Of a DNA stretch of 61,088 nucleotides, positions 50,852 to 58,238 are shown one piece after another. A program made the translations under genes and the position numbers. The DNA comes from Oscillospiraceae bacterium (GTDB lineage Bacteria; Bacillota; Clostridia; Oscillospirales; Ruminococcaceae), in contig JAEDLR010000003.1 of NCBI GenBank assembly GCA_016295145.1, positions 1 through 61,088 of the forward strand, in the 5' to 3' direction. Below the pieces are notes generated by a model. It did not search any database, was not told where the DNA came from, and saw only the letters and a program-made list of their open reading frames with translations. Positions within the stretch are counted from its first letter, which is position 1. Each line of letters begins with the position of its first letter.

Positions 50852-51769
50852 TTATATTTGCTTTCTGGCGTAATAGAAGCGAATGGTTTCTTTTTCTGCC
50901 AGCCATGGAGAAAATGCCGTAGCCGAGCCGCAGGCAATGCCCATGCGAAGACATTCTTCCGCGGAGCAGCCCTTTGCGTAGCCGGCAAGCCAGCCTGCCA
51001 GCATGGAATCGCCTGCGCCAACGGTGCTTCGGGGCTTGCCCTGTGGGGCTGCCATACGGTAATGCTGCCCATGCTCGGTGAGCAGAAACGCGCCGTCGCC
51101 ACCCAGAGAAATCAGTACATTGCGCGCACCCATGCTCTGCAACTGTTTGGCATAGTGCAGCAAATCGGCATCGGAGGCGATGGAGGTTACCGCAAACAGA
51201 TCGCAAAGCTCCGAAAGATTGGGCTTGATGATCAAAGGCTGACGGGAAAGTGCCTCACGCAACGCGTTGCCCTCGGCATCCACAGCAAATTGTGCGCCTG
51301 TATGCCGCAGTTGCTCCATAATATCGCCGTACAGTGAGGTGCGCGCCCCTTTCGGGATACTGCCTGCCAGCACAATGATATCGTCTTTGCCATAGGCTTG
51401 CAACTGCGCGATGAGCGTCTGCAATACTGTTTCTTGCAGCGCAATGCCGCTGCCGTTGATCTCCGTTGTGCCATCAGCATCGGTCAGCTTCATGTTGATG
51501 CGATTGCTGCCTTCAGGCAGCACCAGCCATTGGGCAGGGATATGCAAATCGCTGACTGCGTGGGCAATCATTTGACCTGTCATGCCGGCAAGCAGACCAT
51601 GCACGGTGGTATCTGCGCCTAGTCGATGCAAGATCACGGAAACATTGATGCCTTTGCCGCCCGGGGTGAGCTGCTCGGTAGCCGTGCGGTTGACGGTATC
51701 CTTTTGCAGGGGTTGCGTCAGCGATACGGTATAATCCATCGCAGGATTCAGCGTTACGGTTGCGATCAT
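50852..51769 (-). CDS. PfkB-family sugar-phosphate kinase (1-phosphofructokinase-like)
   Basis: The protein has 305 residues. The start MIATVTLNPAMDYTV and the GGKGINVSVILHRLG motif place it in the FruK/LacC branch of the ribokinase-like family. The catalytic Asp lies in TVGAGDSMLAGW near residue 248. It would phosphorylate fructose 1-phosphate or tagatose 6-phosphate. No fructose PTS or FruR gene is adjacent, so the exact substrate is open. It is the last gene of a three-gene minus-strand cluster with a membrane protein and a MATE exporter. Confidence 0.88.
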   Translation of the reverse strand: MIATVTLNPAMDYTVSLTQPLQKDTVNRTATEQLTPGGKGINVSVILHRLGADTTVHGLLAGMTGQMIAHAVSDLHIPAQWLVLPEGSNRINMKLTDADGTTEINGSGIALQETVLQTLIAQLQAYGKDDIIVLAGSIPKGARTSLYGDIMEQLRHTGAQFAVDAEGNALREALSRQPLIIKPNLSELCDLFAVTSIASDADLLHYAKQLQSMGARNVLISLGGDGAFLLTEHGQHYRMAAPQGKPRSTVGAGDSMLAGWLAGYAKGCSAEECLRMGIACGSATAFSPWLAEKETIRFYYARKQI

Positions 51770-51781
51770 GGCAGTACCTCC

Positions 51782-52270
51782 TTAGAAGAATATTTGCATA
51801 GCAAGATAAAACAGCGCAAATGCAACGCCGCAACTGAACATACCAATGCAGAGCTCTTTGCCCAGCTTGCGGCGCAGCAGAAGGTTTTTCTCCGCTGCCA
51901 GATATATGCTGCGCAATCGTATCGGTTCGGGGGTGCTGTCCGGATATTCTCCGGCGGCAAATGTCTTGGCACGCAATGCGATTTTTACGGCATCTCCCTG
52001 CTGTATGTCTGAGGCGCTCGGATGATCGGTGAGAAAAGCGGCAGTGTGGTGTAGATGATTGGTGTCTGCAAACTGCACTCGCAAAAGCGTGCCATGTTCG
52101 TTGGGCGTGGCGGAAAGGCATTCTCCCGTGAAGCTGACCCATTCGGCAAAAGGTGTAATCAGTCTGCCTAGCATACGGCAGAACAGTCCAAGCAGCAGTA
52201 CGGTGGGAATCCCCGTCAACAGGTAACGCCAGTATTCCTGCATTGGCAGTGCGGCAAGCAGTTGCAGCAT
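51782..52270 (-). CDS. Small two-helix membrane protein, function unknown
   Basis: The protein has 162 residues. One hydrophobic helix lies near residues 14-38 and another near 138-160. Between them is a soluble beta-rich domain of about 80 residues (SFTGECLSATPNEHGTLLRV, then GDAVKIALRAKTF) that could be an OB-like fold as in NfeD proteins. It ends 12 bases before the pfkB gene and starts 33 bases after the MATE gene. I cannot assign a function. Confidence 0.55.
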   Translation of the reverse strand: MLQLLAALPMQEYWRYLLTGIPTVLLLGLFCRMLGRLITPFAEWVSFTGECLSATPNEHGTLLRVQFADTNHLHHTAAFLTDHPSASDIQQGDAVKIALRAKTFAAGEYPDSTPEPIRLRSIYLAAEKNLLLRRKLGKELCIGMFSCGVAFALFYLAMQIFF

Positions 52271-52303
52271 GATGTGACCTCCCTTTCAATTGCGGATGGC
52301 AGA

Positions 52304-53698
52304 TTATACAGTGGCTTCTGTTGCCTTGGCAGCGGCAGCAAGCGGCTCGATTTTCTTCTTGTTTTGGCGATACAGGAAAATCAGTGCGATGAGCAGATCA
52401 ACGCCCTCTGCAATGGGAAACGCCCACCAGATCAGCGAAAGTTCGCCTGTTTCTGAAAGCAGCAGCGCCATGGGCAGCAGAAACAGTTGACGGATCACTG
52501 CAACCAGCAGACTGATCAGACCGTCACCCAGTGCCTGAAAGGACGAGATTGAGATAATGTTAATGCCTGCCACCAAAAAGGACAGACTGATGATCTGCAA
52601 CGCAGGGATGCCGATGTTCAGCATCTCCTCGGAGGGATCAAAGGGCATCAGCAATCGTTTCGTAGCAAATCGGAAGATGCACAGACCCAGTATCATAATG
52701 GTGACGGCGCAGACCATGGCAGTACGCATGGTTGCGATAATGCGCTTTGGCTTGCGGGCACCGTAATTGTATGCAAGAATCGGCACCATAGCGTTGTTCA
52801 TGCCGAATATGGGCATAAATACAAAGCTTTGCAGCTTGAAGTATACGCCGAACACGGCAACTGCGGTTTCGGAGAAGCGTATGAGAATGCGGTTCATGCC
52901 AAAGGTCATCACAGAACTGAGCGCAGTAAGGAGGATGGAGGGCAGACCAACCGCGTAGATACGCCCCACCGTGCCCCATGCAATGTGAAATCCCTTGAAA
53001 CGCAGCTTGATCTCCTTGTTGAGGTAGCGGTTGAGGAAGAATCCGACCAGTGCCGCTAGCCATTGACCGAGAATGGTTGCATAGGCTGCGCCTGCGATAC
53101 CCAGCGCAGGGAACGGCCCGATGCCGAAAATCAGCAGCCAGTCCATGAGAATGTTGGTCAGCGCGCCAACCAACTGCATCGCCATGGAGGCGACGGTGCG
53201 GCCTGTGGATTGCAGCAAACGCTCGAAAGCAACCTGTATAAACAACCCCGTTCCGCCGACGGTAACGATGCGCAGATAATCAATGCCGTGCTGACGGATC
53301 GCTTCAATGTTTGTCTGTGAATGCATGAATGCGGCGGTAAAGAACAGGCCGAATATTATGAACAGCAGTGAGGTAAAGATTTCCAACAGCATACCATGAA
53401 CTGCTACACGGTTGGCTCCATTATAATCCTTCTCGCCCAGATTGCGTGAGAGCAGCGCGTTGATACCCACGCCGGTGCCCACTGAAAAGGCGATCATCAG
53501 GTTTTGGACGGGAAATGCAAGGGAAACGGCAGTCAGGGCTTCCTCGCTGATCTGGGAAACAAATATGCTATCCACAACATTATACAGCGACTGCGCCAGC
53601 ATCGAGAGCATTATGGGCAGTGCCATTTGCAGCAGAAGCGGTGTTACGGGTTTGACGCCCATCTTGTTTTCGGTAGATTGCGTTTGCGTAACGGACAT
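52304..53698 (-). CDS. MATE-family multidrug/cation exporter
   Basis: The protein has 464 residues with twelve hydrophobic helices in two homologous halves. The first helix region reads PIMLSMLAQSLYNVVDSIFVSQ and its counterpart in the second half is LPSILLTALSSVMTFGMNRIL. This is the Na+- or H+-driven MATE family, probably the DinF/NorM-like branch common in Clostridia. The start has GAAGGAAG upstream, and it has its own promoter. The substrate is unknown. Confidence 0.92.
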   Translation of the reverse strand: MSVTQTQSTENKMGVKPVTPLLLQMALPIMLSMLAQSLYNVVDSIFVSQISEEALTAVSLAFPVQNLMIAFSVGTGVGINALLSRNLGEKDYNGANRVAVHGMLLEIFTSLLFIIFGLFFTAAFMHSQTNIEAIRQHGIDYLRIVTVGGTGLFIQVAFERLLQSTGRTVASMAMQLVGALTNILMDWLLIFGIGPFPALGIAGAAYATILGQWLAALVGFFLNRYLNKEIKLRFKGFHIAWGTVGRIYAVGLPSILLTALSSVMTFGMNRILIRFSETAVAVFGVYFKLQSFVFMPIFGMNNAMVPILAYNYGARKPKRIIATMRTAMVCAVTIMILGLCIFRFATKRLLMPFDPSEEMLNIGIPALQIISLSFLVAGINIISISSFQALGDGLISLLVAVIRQLFLLPMALLLSETGELSLIWWAFPIAEGVDLLIALIFLYRQNKKKIEPLAAAAKATEATV

Positions 53699-53735
53699 AT
53701 TTTATACTTCCTTCATCTGGTTCTTGAATACCCCT

Positions 53736-53764
53736 ATTATAGCATTCATAAATTTTCTTTGCAA
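53736..53764 (-). promoter_or_regulatory. Promoter of the MATE-pfkB cluster
   Basis: On the minus strand: TTGCAA, 17-base spacer, TATAAT. Confidence 0.8.
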
Positions 53765-53790
53765 GTCGGCAGAGAAATATCGTGGAAACA

Positions 53791-53826
53791 CACAAAAAAC
53801 GAGATGTTCCGATGAACATCTCGTTT
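53791..53826 (-). terminator. Terminator of the prepilin gene
   Basis: A perfect 13-bp stem AAACGAGATGTTC / GAACATCTCGTTT with a 4-base loop is followed on the minus strand by TTTGTG after the T run. Confidence 0.85.
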
Positions 53827-53849
53827 GCTTTTATGAGGAAATGGGGAAA

Positions 53850-54584
53850 TCAATCCCATGCAGGATCCACAAATGCCGTGCGGAAGTTGGTGAAGAAGTT
53901 CGGATCGCTCATAAATGCGTTGATATTATTCATATCGTCCAGCCCGGCGGCTTCGGTCACTTCTCCGAACACATCGGTTGTGTTGATGGGGTATGCACCG
54001 ACATAGCGGTTGGTGCTGGTATCGGCACAGATCACAGCCATGACCTGGAAACCGTTAATATAAGCCACCCACGAGGTTTCGTTCTGACCTGCAAACAGAC
54101 GCTCCATACGGTTCATGAAAGAAGAACGGGTAGAATCGTCGTTCAGAGTGTTGGTCAGTGCGGTGTTGAATGTGGCGGATTCGGCGGTGTCCACAGTGCC
54201 GTCATGATCCGTATCCTGCCATACGGTGGCAGTTGCCGCACCGTCGATGGAGTACACGATCATGTGGCCGTCGGTAATGCCAAGCATAACATCCTTGCCG
54301 TTTTTCTTTACGGGATTGCCTGTGCCGTCCAGCATGGGCTCACTGCCGTAGAAAGTCGTTACAGGATCATCGCGCTCAGCAAATTCAAGCTCCTGACAAA
54401 TGGTCTGAATCGAGTTGAAAATCAACTTGGCGTTGGCGTTTGAAGATTTCAGACGGCTACGGCGCATATAGGAACTGATGGTGGGAATGGCGACCAGCAG
54501 CAGCACGCCGATAATACCAATCACAACGATCAGTTCGATCAATGTAAAGCCCTTTGCGCGGGCGGTTTTCTTTTTTGTTGACAT
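53850..54584 (-). CDS. Type IV prepilin / pseudopilin-like protein
   Basis: The protein has 244 residues from the ATG at 54584 (AAGGAGGGG upstream). A basic leader of 11 residues ends in KG and is followed by the prepilin signature FTLIELIVVIGIIGVLLLVAIP, with Glu at mature position 5. The globular part is long and contains DTDHDGTVDTAE near residues 145-156, a calcium-binding EF-hand or dockerin-type loop. The gene is monocistronic with its own promoter and terminator, and no pilus assembly genes are in the window. It may be a minor pilin or adhesin. Confidence 0.85.
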   Translation of the reverse strand: MSTKKKTARAKGFTLIELIVVIGIIGVLLLVAIPTISSYMRRSRLKSSNANAKLIFNSIQTICQELEFAERDDPVTTFYGSEPMLDGTGNPVKKNGKDVMLGITDGHMIVYSIDGAATATVWQDTDHDGTVDTAESATFNTALTNTLNDDSTRSSFMNRMERLFAGQNETSWVAYINGFQVMAVICADTSTNRYVGAYPINTTDVFGEVTEAAGLDDMNNINAFMSDPNFFTNFRTAFVDPAWD

Positions 54585-54660
54585 AGAAAAACCCCTCCTT
54601 TTGAGTGAGATGCAGGCAGCAGTATGCAAAAAGAATGACAACTGCCCATATTTCAATATT

Positions 54661-54689
54661 AGTATAGCACAATCGGGCACAATTGTCAA
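54661..54689 (-). promoter_or_regulatory. Promoter of the prepilin gene
   Basis: On the minus strand: TTGACA, 17-base spacer, TATACT, with the start codon 77 bases downstream. Confidence 0.8.
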
Positions 54690-54862
54690 TAGAATCATGA
54701 ACAATTTGTGAAGTGCAGGTTACACAAAAATGACGGTGCGGATTCGTGCAAAACAACGAAACTATCTGTTATATAAAACTGGCTGCGCATTTTTGACAAA
54801 AATGATACATCGTCCATGCACTGCCGCAAATGTCGGATGAGAACCGACCCGCGTCATCATCA

Positions 54863-54880
54863 CGGTACAAATTTGTACCG
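54863..54880. repeat. Perfect 18-base palindrome
   Basis: CGGTACAAATTTGTACCG is fully self-complementary. It lies in the otherwise gene-free stretch 54585-54965, about 175 bases upstream of the prepilin promoter and 86 bases after the next gene's stop. Operator or short hairpin; nothing else is visible in this stretch apart from the prepilin promoter. Confidence 0.6.
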
Positions 54881-54965
54881 CAAGACCGTCATCCTCTGTC
54901 AGAACACATTGCGCAGGTATATTTATCACGATATCCGTTTCTATCTGATTGTACGAATGCAAAAT

Positions 54966-56117
54966 CTAAATGCCGCCTGTGTGGTGAAAATCCACCATGG
55001 CGGAAAGCATGGTGCCGACCGTTCCGAAGTGCCCGTCATCCTGTGAATTGGCAGGGCTTTCAAAGGTGATGCCGTGCTGTTCGGTCAGTGGGATGCGCAG
55101 GGCATACACCTTGCCTGCCACCCCCGGCTGAAGGGTGATACGCGCACCGTACTGCTTGCAGAAGCGGCGCATCAGTGCCTCATTGGAAAGCGGCGTTTCG
55201 TCAAGATACGAACGGTTGAGTGCGTGTACCCGTCCGGAATCGTTGCCGCTGCTTTTTTCGGCACGCATGGTTAGTACAGCATCATCGTTTTCGCGTCCGC
55301 AGTGGGCGACGATCCGACAGCCCGGCGCGCTGCTTTTATGCACTGTCTGAAACAGCGAAAGAACCGTAAACATCAGGCGTTCTTCGTTGACCTTGACCCA
55401 GACCGGTTCATCATCGGCTGTATAGGTAACGGGCAGCAGATCGCCTGCGATCTTGCCGATAGATTGAAAGAGCGTGCGAAGATATACGGTGAATGCGAGC
55501 GGTTCATCCTCGCCGATGCGATGCATATCTGCATCACCGTACCATGAAAGCTCCTCAAAGCGCACCGCCTGATTGAGAAAACGGTAGCAGGCAGCCAGCA
55601 TTTGATCTATCGCGCCGATGCTCATATCGTTGCAACGGTTCTTTGTGACCAGTTGATGCACCGCGTTGAGCGCATACAGCGATTGCTCCGCTGCGGCACG
55701 GCATTCTCCGGCACAGCTGATGAGCATTTCAGTGCCGGCGTCATGGGTCAGAGAAAGTACAGGCTCTGTGCGAAACCGCAACAAATAATAATCGGGTTCC
55801 GGATCGGCTTCGTCAATATGCACAAGGAATACAGTATCCGGTTGCTGCTTTGGCGCCTCGCCGATGGAGGACAAAAACATTTTTTCAACGGTGCAGTAAA
55901 TGTATTCGTTGCCGTCAAACAGCGGAATATCCATGCAGTTTTGCAGCACAACATGGTCGGAAGCCTCATCCGCGGCTTGTACTAGCAGCAGAAAACGCTG
56001 CTCGAAGCAACGGTTGCTCCATAGCAACTGCATATCCTGTGTGACAGCGCACATTGCCGGCGAGTTGTTGCCGTACAGGCAATCCAGCGCATCGGCCTGC
56101 TGTTTGGAAAATTTCAT
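54966..56117 (-). CDS. PAS / degenerate histidine-kinase-like protein
   Basis: The protein has 383 residues from the ATG at 56117 (AAAGGGAAG upstream). Residues about 18-130 look like a PAS sensor (NNSPAMCAVTQDMQLLWSNRCFEQRF). A helical dimerisation-like region follows near 150-200, with a His in LNAVHQLV. Residues about 245-365 have the outline of a HATPase domain (VWVKVNEERLMFTVLSLFQT, then LMRRFCKQYGARITLQPGVAG). The conserved N-box Asn and a clear DxGxG loop are missing. No membrane helix or response regulator is present. It may be a pseudokinase or anti-sigma-like switch. Confidence 0.55.
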   Translation of the reverse strand: MKFSKQQADALDCLYGNNSPAMCAVTQDMQLLWSNRCFEQRFLLLVQAADEASDHVVLQNCMDIPLFDGNEYIYCTVEKMFLSSIGEAPKQQPDTVFLVHIDEADPEPDYYLLRFRTEPVLSLTHDAGTEMLISCAGECRAAAEQSLYALNAVHQLVTKNRCNDMSIGAIDQMLAACYRFLNQAVRFEELSWYGDADMHRIGEDEPLAFTVYLRTLFQSIGKIAGDLLPVTYTADDEPVWVKVNEERLMFTVLSLFQTVHKSSAPGCRIVAHCGRENDDAVLTMRAEKSSGNDSGRVHALNRSYLDETPLSNEALMRRFCKQYGARITLQPGVAGKVYALRIPLTEQHGITFESPANSQDDGHFGTVGTMLSAMVDFHHTGGI

Positions 56118-56344
56118 AATATCTTCCCTTTCTCGTGGCTTCCCACAGAAGCTGCAGGATGATATGGCGGTAAGGGCATCATATATCGCCGTTACCATTA
56201 TACACGATTTTGCGGCAATTTGCGAGCGTTTCCTGCGCATTTTTTGGAATTTGTGATAATCAACAAAAAACAGCAGCATTTCTGCTGCAAGATGCACAAA
56301 TCGCGGCTTTTTCGGGCTTGCCTGTTATTTTTTTATCAAAGCAC

Positions 56345-56373
56345 TTGCATTTTTGAAAAAAATGGTGTAAAAT
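56345..56373 (+). promoter_or_regulatory. Promoter of gapA
   Basis: TTGCAT, 17-base spacer, TAAAAT. The upstream GCACTTGC is shared with the pgk promoter. No Rex box is present here. Confidence 0.75.
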
Positions 56374-56405
56374 AGAACTATCATAATCATCAGGAGGTAA
56401 TTCCA

Positions 56406-57443
56406 ATGTCCGTTAAAGTTGCTATCAATGGCTTTGGCCGTATCGGCCGTCTCGCATTCCGCCAGATGTTCGGCGCAGAGGGTTATGAGGTTGTTGCAAT
56501 CAATGACCTGACCAAGCCCTCCATGCTGGCTCAGCTGCTGAAGTATGATACCGCTCAGGGCGGCTACTGCGGCAGAATCGGTGAGAATCTGCACACTGTT
56601 GCTGCCGATGACGAGGCTGGCACCATCACCGTAGACGGCAAGACCTTGAAGATCTACGCTGAGAAGGACGCAAAGGATCTGCCCTGGGGCGAGATTGGCG
56701 TTGATGTTGTTCTGGAGTGCACCGGCTTCTACTGCTCCAAGGAGAAGTCTCAGGCTCACATTGATGCAGGCGCAAAGAAGGTTGTTATTTCTGCTCCCGC
56801 AGGTAACGATCTGCCCACCATCGTATTCTCTGTCAACGAGAAAACGCTGACCGCTGCTGATACCATTATTTCTGCAGCATCCTGCACCACCAACTGCCTG
56901 GCTCCTATGGCAAAGGCTCTGAACGATTACGCTCCCATCCAGTCCGGTATCATGAGCACCATTCATGCTTACACCGGTGATCAGATGATCCTGGATGGCC
57001 CCCACCGCAAGGGCGACTTCCGTCGTGCCCGTGCAGGTGCTGCAAACATCGTTCCCAACTCCACCGGTGCTGCGAAGGCAATCGGTCTGGTGATTCCTGA
57101 GCTCAACGGCAAGCTGATCGGTTCTGCACAGCGTGTTCCTGTTCCCACTGGTTCCACCACCATCCTGACCGCTGTTGTCAAGGGTGATAATGTGACCAAG
57201 GAGGGCATCAATGCTGCTATGAAGGCTGCTGCATCTGCTTCCTTCGGCTACAACGAGGATCAGATCGTTTCCTCTGATGTCATCGGTATGACCTATGGCT
57301 CTCTGTTTGATGCAACCCAGACCATGGTTGCTAAGATTGCAGATGATCTGTACGAGGTTCAGGTTGTTTCTTGGTACGATAACGAGAACTCCTACACCAG
57401 CCAGATGGTTCGCACCATCAAGTACTTCGCAGAGATGGGCTAA
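56406..57443 (+). CDS. gapA: Glyceraldehyde-3-phosphate dehydrogenase, type I
   Basis: The protein has 345 residues. It oxidises glyceraldehyde 3-phosphate with NAD and phosphate. The NAD site GFGRIGRLAFR lies near the start, the catalytic Cys in SAASCTTNCLAP at about residue 160, and the family pattern NIVPNSTGAAKA further on. Codon use is strongly biased to a few preferred codons (for example GCT, GGC, AAG), more than in neighbours, as expected for a highly expressed gene. AGGAGGT lies upstream of the ATG. It is separate from the other glycolytic genes at 16-20 kb. Confidence 0.97.
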   Translation: MSVKVAINGFGRIGRLAFRQMFGAEGYEVVAINDLTKPSMLAQLLKYDTAQGGYCGRIGENLHTVAADDEAGTITVDGKTLKIYAEKDAKDLPWGEIGVDVVLECTGFYCSKEKSQAHIDAGAKKVVISAPAGNDLPTIVFSVNEKTLTAADTIISAASCTTNCLAPMAKALNDYAPIQSGIMSTIHAYTGDQMILDGPHRKGDFRRARAGAANIVPNSTGAAKAIGLVIPELNGKLIGSAQRVPVPTGSTTILTAVVKGDNVTKEGINAAMKAAASASFGYNEDQIVSSDVIGMTYGSLFDATQTMVAKIADDLYEVQVVSWYDNENSYTSQMVRTIKYFAEMG

Positions 57444-57470
57444 TTTCCCTCTGCTGAAACGAATACCGAA

Positions 57471-57509
57471 AAAACCCGCCGCATCCATCGGATGCGGCGG
57501 GTTTTGTGT
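57471..57509 (+). terminator. Terminator of gapA
   Basis: A perfect 15-bp stem AAAACCCGCCGCATC / GATGCGGCGGGTTTT with a 5-base loop is followed by GTGTTTG. It is also usable on the minus strand for the small genes ending at 57524. Confidence 0.9.
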
Positions 57510-57523
57510 TTGAGTGGACGAGT

Positions 57524-57685
57524 TTACTTCCGCTTAGCTTTTTCAGCTTCATTACGAAGTGTGCGAAGCTTTTTGTCGCTACGAGTGTCTCGACCATCGG
57601 GATTGCGGAAGGTTCCTGGAGCCACGCCAAGCTTTTTTTCCAAAGAACCAACGGTGCAATCACCACGTGTTTTTCGCTGTGCCAT
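57524..57685 (-). CDS. Small basic protein, 53 residues
   Basis: AAAGGAGG lies 8 bases before the ATG at 57685 on the minus strand. The protein begins MAQRKTRGDCTVGSLEKKLG and ends LRNEAEKAKRK. It is basic, has a NPDGRDTRSDKKL segment and no membrane helix. It follows a 36-residue ORF by 36 bases, behind a shared promoter with operator-like repeats. I do not recognise the family. Confidence 0.6.
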   Translation of the reverse strand: MAQRKTRGDCTVGSLEKKLGVAPGTFRNPDGRDTRSDKKLRTLRNEAEKAKRK

Positions 57686-57721
57686 AGTATTGCCTCCTTT
57701 CAAAGTTAGTGTTTGATGGCA

Positions 57722-57832
57722 TTATCTACCATATCGACGAATCTTTTCGTCAAGAATCTTGACGATGGCTTTGCATTTATTTACCTTTTTCCTTGCGATG
57801 TCTCGAATGTAATCATCCTCCGACGATGCCAT
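57722..57832 (-). CDS. Very small basic protein, 36 residues
   Basis: AAGGGGGG precedes the ATG at 57832. The peptide reads MASSEDDYIRDIARKK and ends DEKIRRYGR; it is predicted helical and basic. It is the first gene after the promoter at 57895-57923 and is divergent from an Xre regulator. Too short for family assignment; the good ribosome binding site and promoter support it as real. Confidence 0.5.
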   Translation of the reverse strand: MASSEDDYIRDIARKKVNKCKAIVKILDEKIRRYGR

Positions 57833-57867
57833 TTTCCCCCCTTTTCATCAAGCCATTTCGATTTGTA

Positions 57868-57887
57868 TTAGTACTAATAAGTACTAA
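57868..57887. promoter_or_regulatory. Operator-like tandem AGTACT repeats
   Basis: TTAGTACTAATAAGTACTAA contains a perfect 10-base palindrome and a one-mismatch copy. It covers the expected transcription start of the small-protein operon and lies between it and the Xre gene. Confidence 0.55.
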
Positions 57888-57894
57888 CGCCAAC

Positions 57895-57923
57895 ATAATA
57901 TCACAAAAATGTGGTAAAGTCAA
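57895..57923 (-). promoter_or_regulatory. Promoter of the two-small-protein operon
   Basis: On the minus strand: TTGACT, 17-base spacer, TATTAT. Confidence 0.75.
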
Positions 57924-57941
57924 TAGTACCGAACGGTTCTA
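57924..57941. promoter_or_regulatory. Imperfect inverted repeat upstream of the -35 box
   Basis: TAGTACCGAACGGTTCTA has half-sites TAGTACC and TAGAACC. It shares the TAGTAC core with the repeats at 57868 and sits directly upstream of the -35 box of the small-protein promoter, a layout typical of Xre/CI-type control. Confidence 0.5.
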
Positions 57942-57983
57942 AATGCAAATCGGCGGATTGACTAAAACAGGGGGTGCGTTTTT

Positions 57984-58199
57984 GTGTATTTTCACAGGCT
58001 GCGAGATTTGCGCGAGGATATGGACATGAACCAGACCCGTGTGGCGGAGCTGCTGCACATCAGCCAGACGGTGTATTCCCGATACGAGCGTGGCTATCAG
58101 ACCATCCCCGTGGAGCATCTGCTGATTCTGGCGGATTTTTACGGCGTTTCCGTGGATTATATCCTCGGCCGTACCAACTGCAAATATCTGCATAAATAA
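57984..58199 (+). CDS. Xre/Cro-CI-type regulator
   Basis: The protein has 71 residues with a GTG start preceded by GGGGGTG. Nearly the whole length is one HTH_3 domain: LRDLREDMDMNQTRVAELLHISQTVYSRYERGYQTIP, then LADFYGVSVDYILGRT. It has no separate effector domain. It is divergent from a two-gene operon of very small basic proteins, with operator-like repeats in between, and is likely its repressor. Confidence 0.88.
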   Translation: MYFHRLRDLREDMDMNQTRVAELLHISQTVYSRYERGYQTIPVEHLLILADFYGVSVDYILGRTNCKYLHK

Positions 58200-58238
58200 A
58201 ACGCGCGGCAAATGTGATTTGCGGCGCGTTTATTCTTT
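58199..58238. terminator. Terminator between the Xre gene and the carboxypeptidase gene
   Basis: A 15-bp stem AAACGCGCGGCAAAT / ATTTGCGGCGCGTTT with one G-G mismatch and a 3-base loop is followed by ATTCTTT. The two genes are convergent. Confidence 0.8.

Noticed and set aside
56252..56267. TTGTGATAATCAACAA near gapA as a second Rex site
   Set aside because: Two bases too short for the 18-base Rex palindrome, arms do not match, and it lies about 80 bases upstream of the -35 box.
56325..57488. Minus-strand open frame (387 codons) opposite gapA
   Set aside because: Antisense shadow of a highly biased gene; no ribosome binding site.
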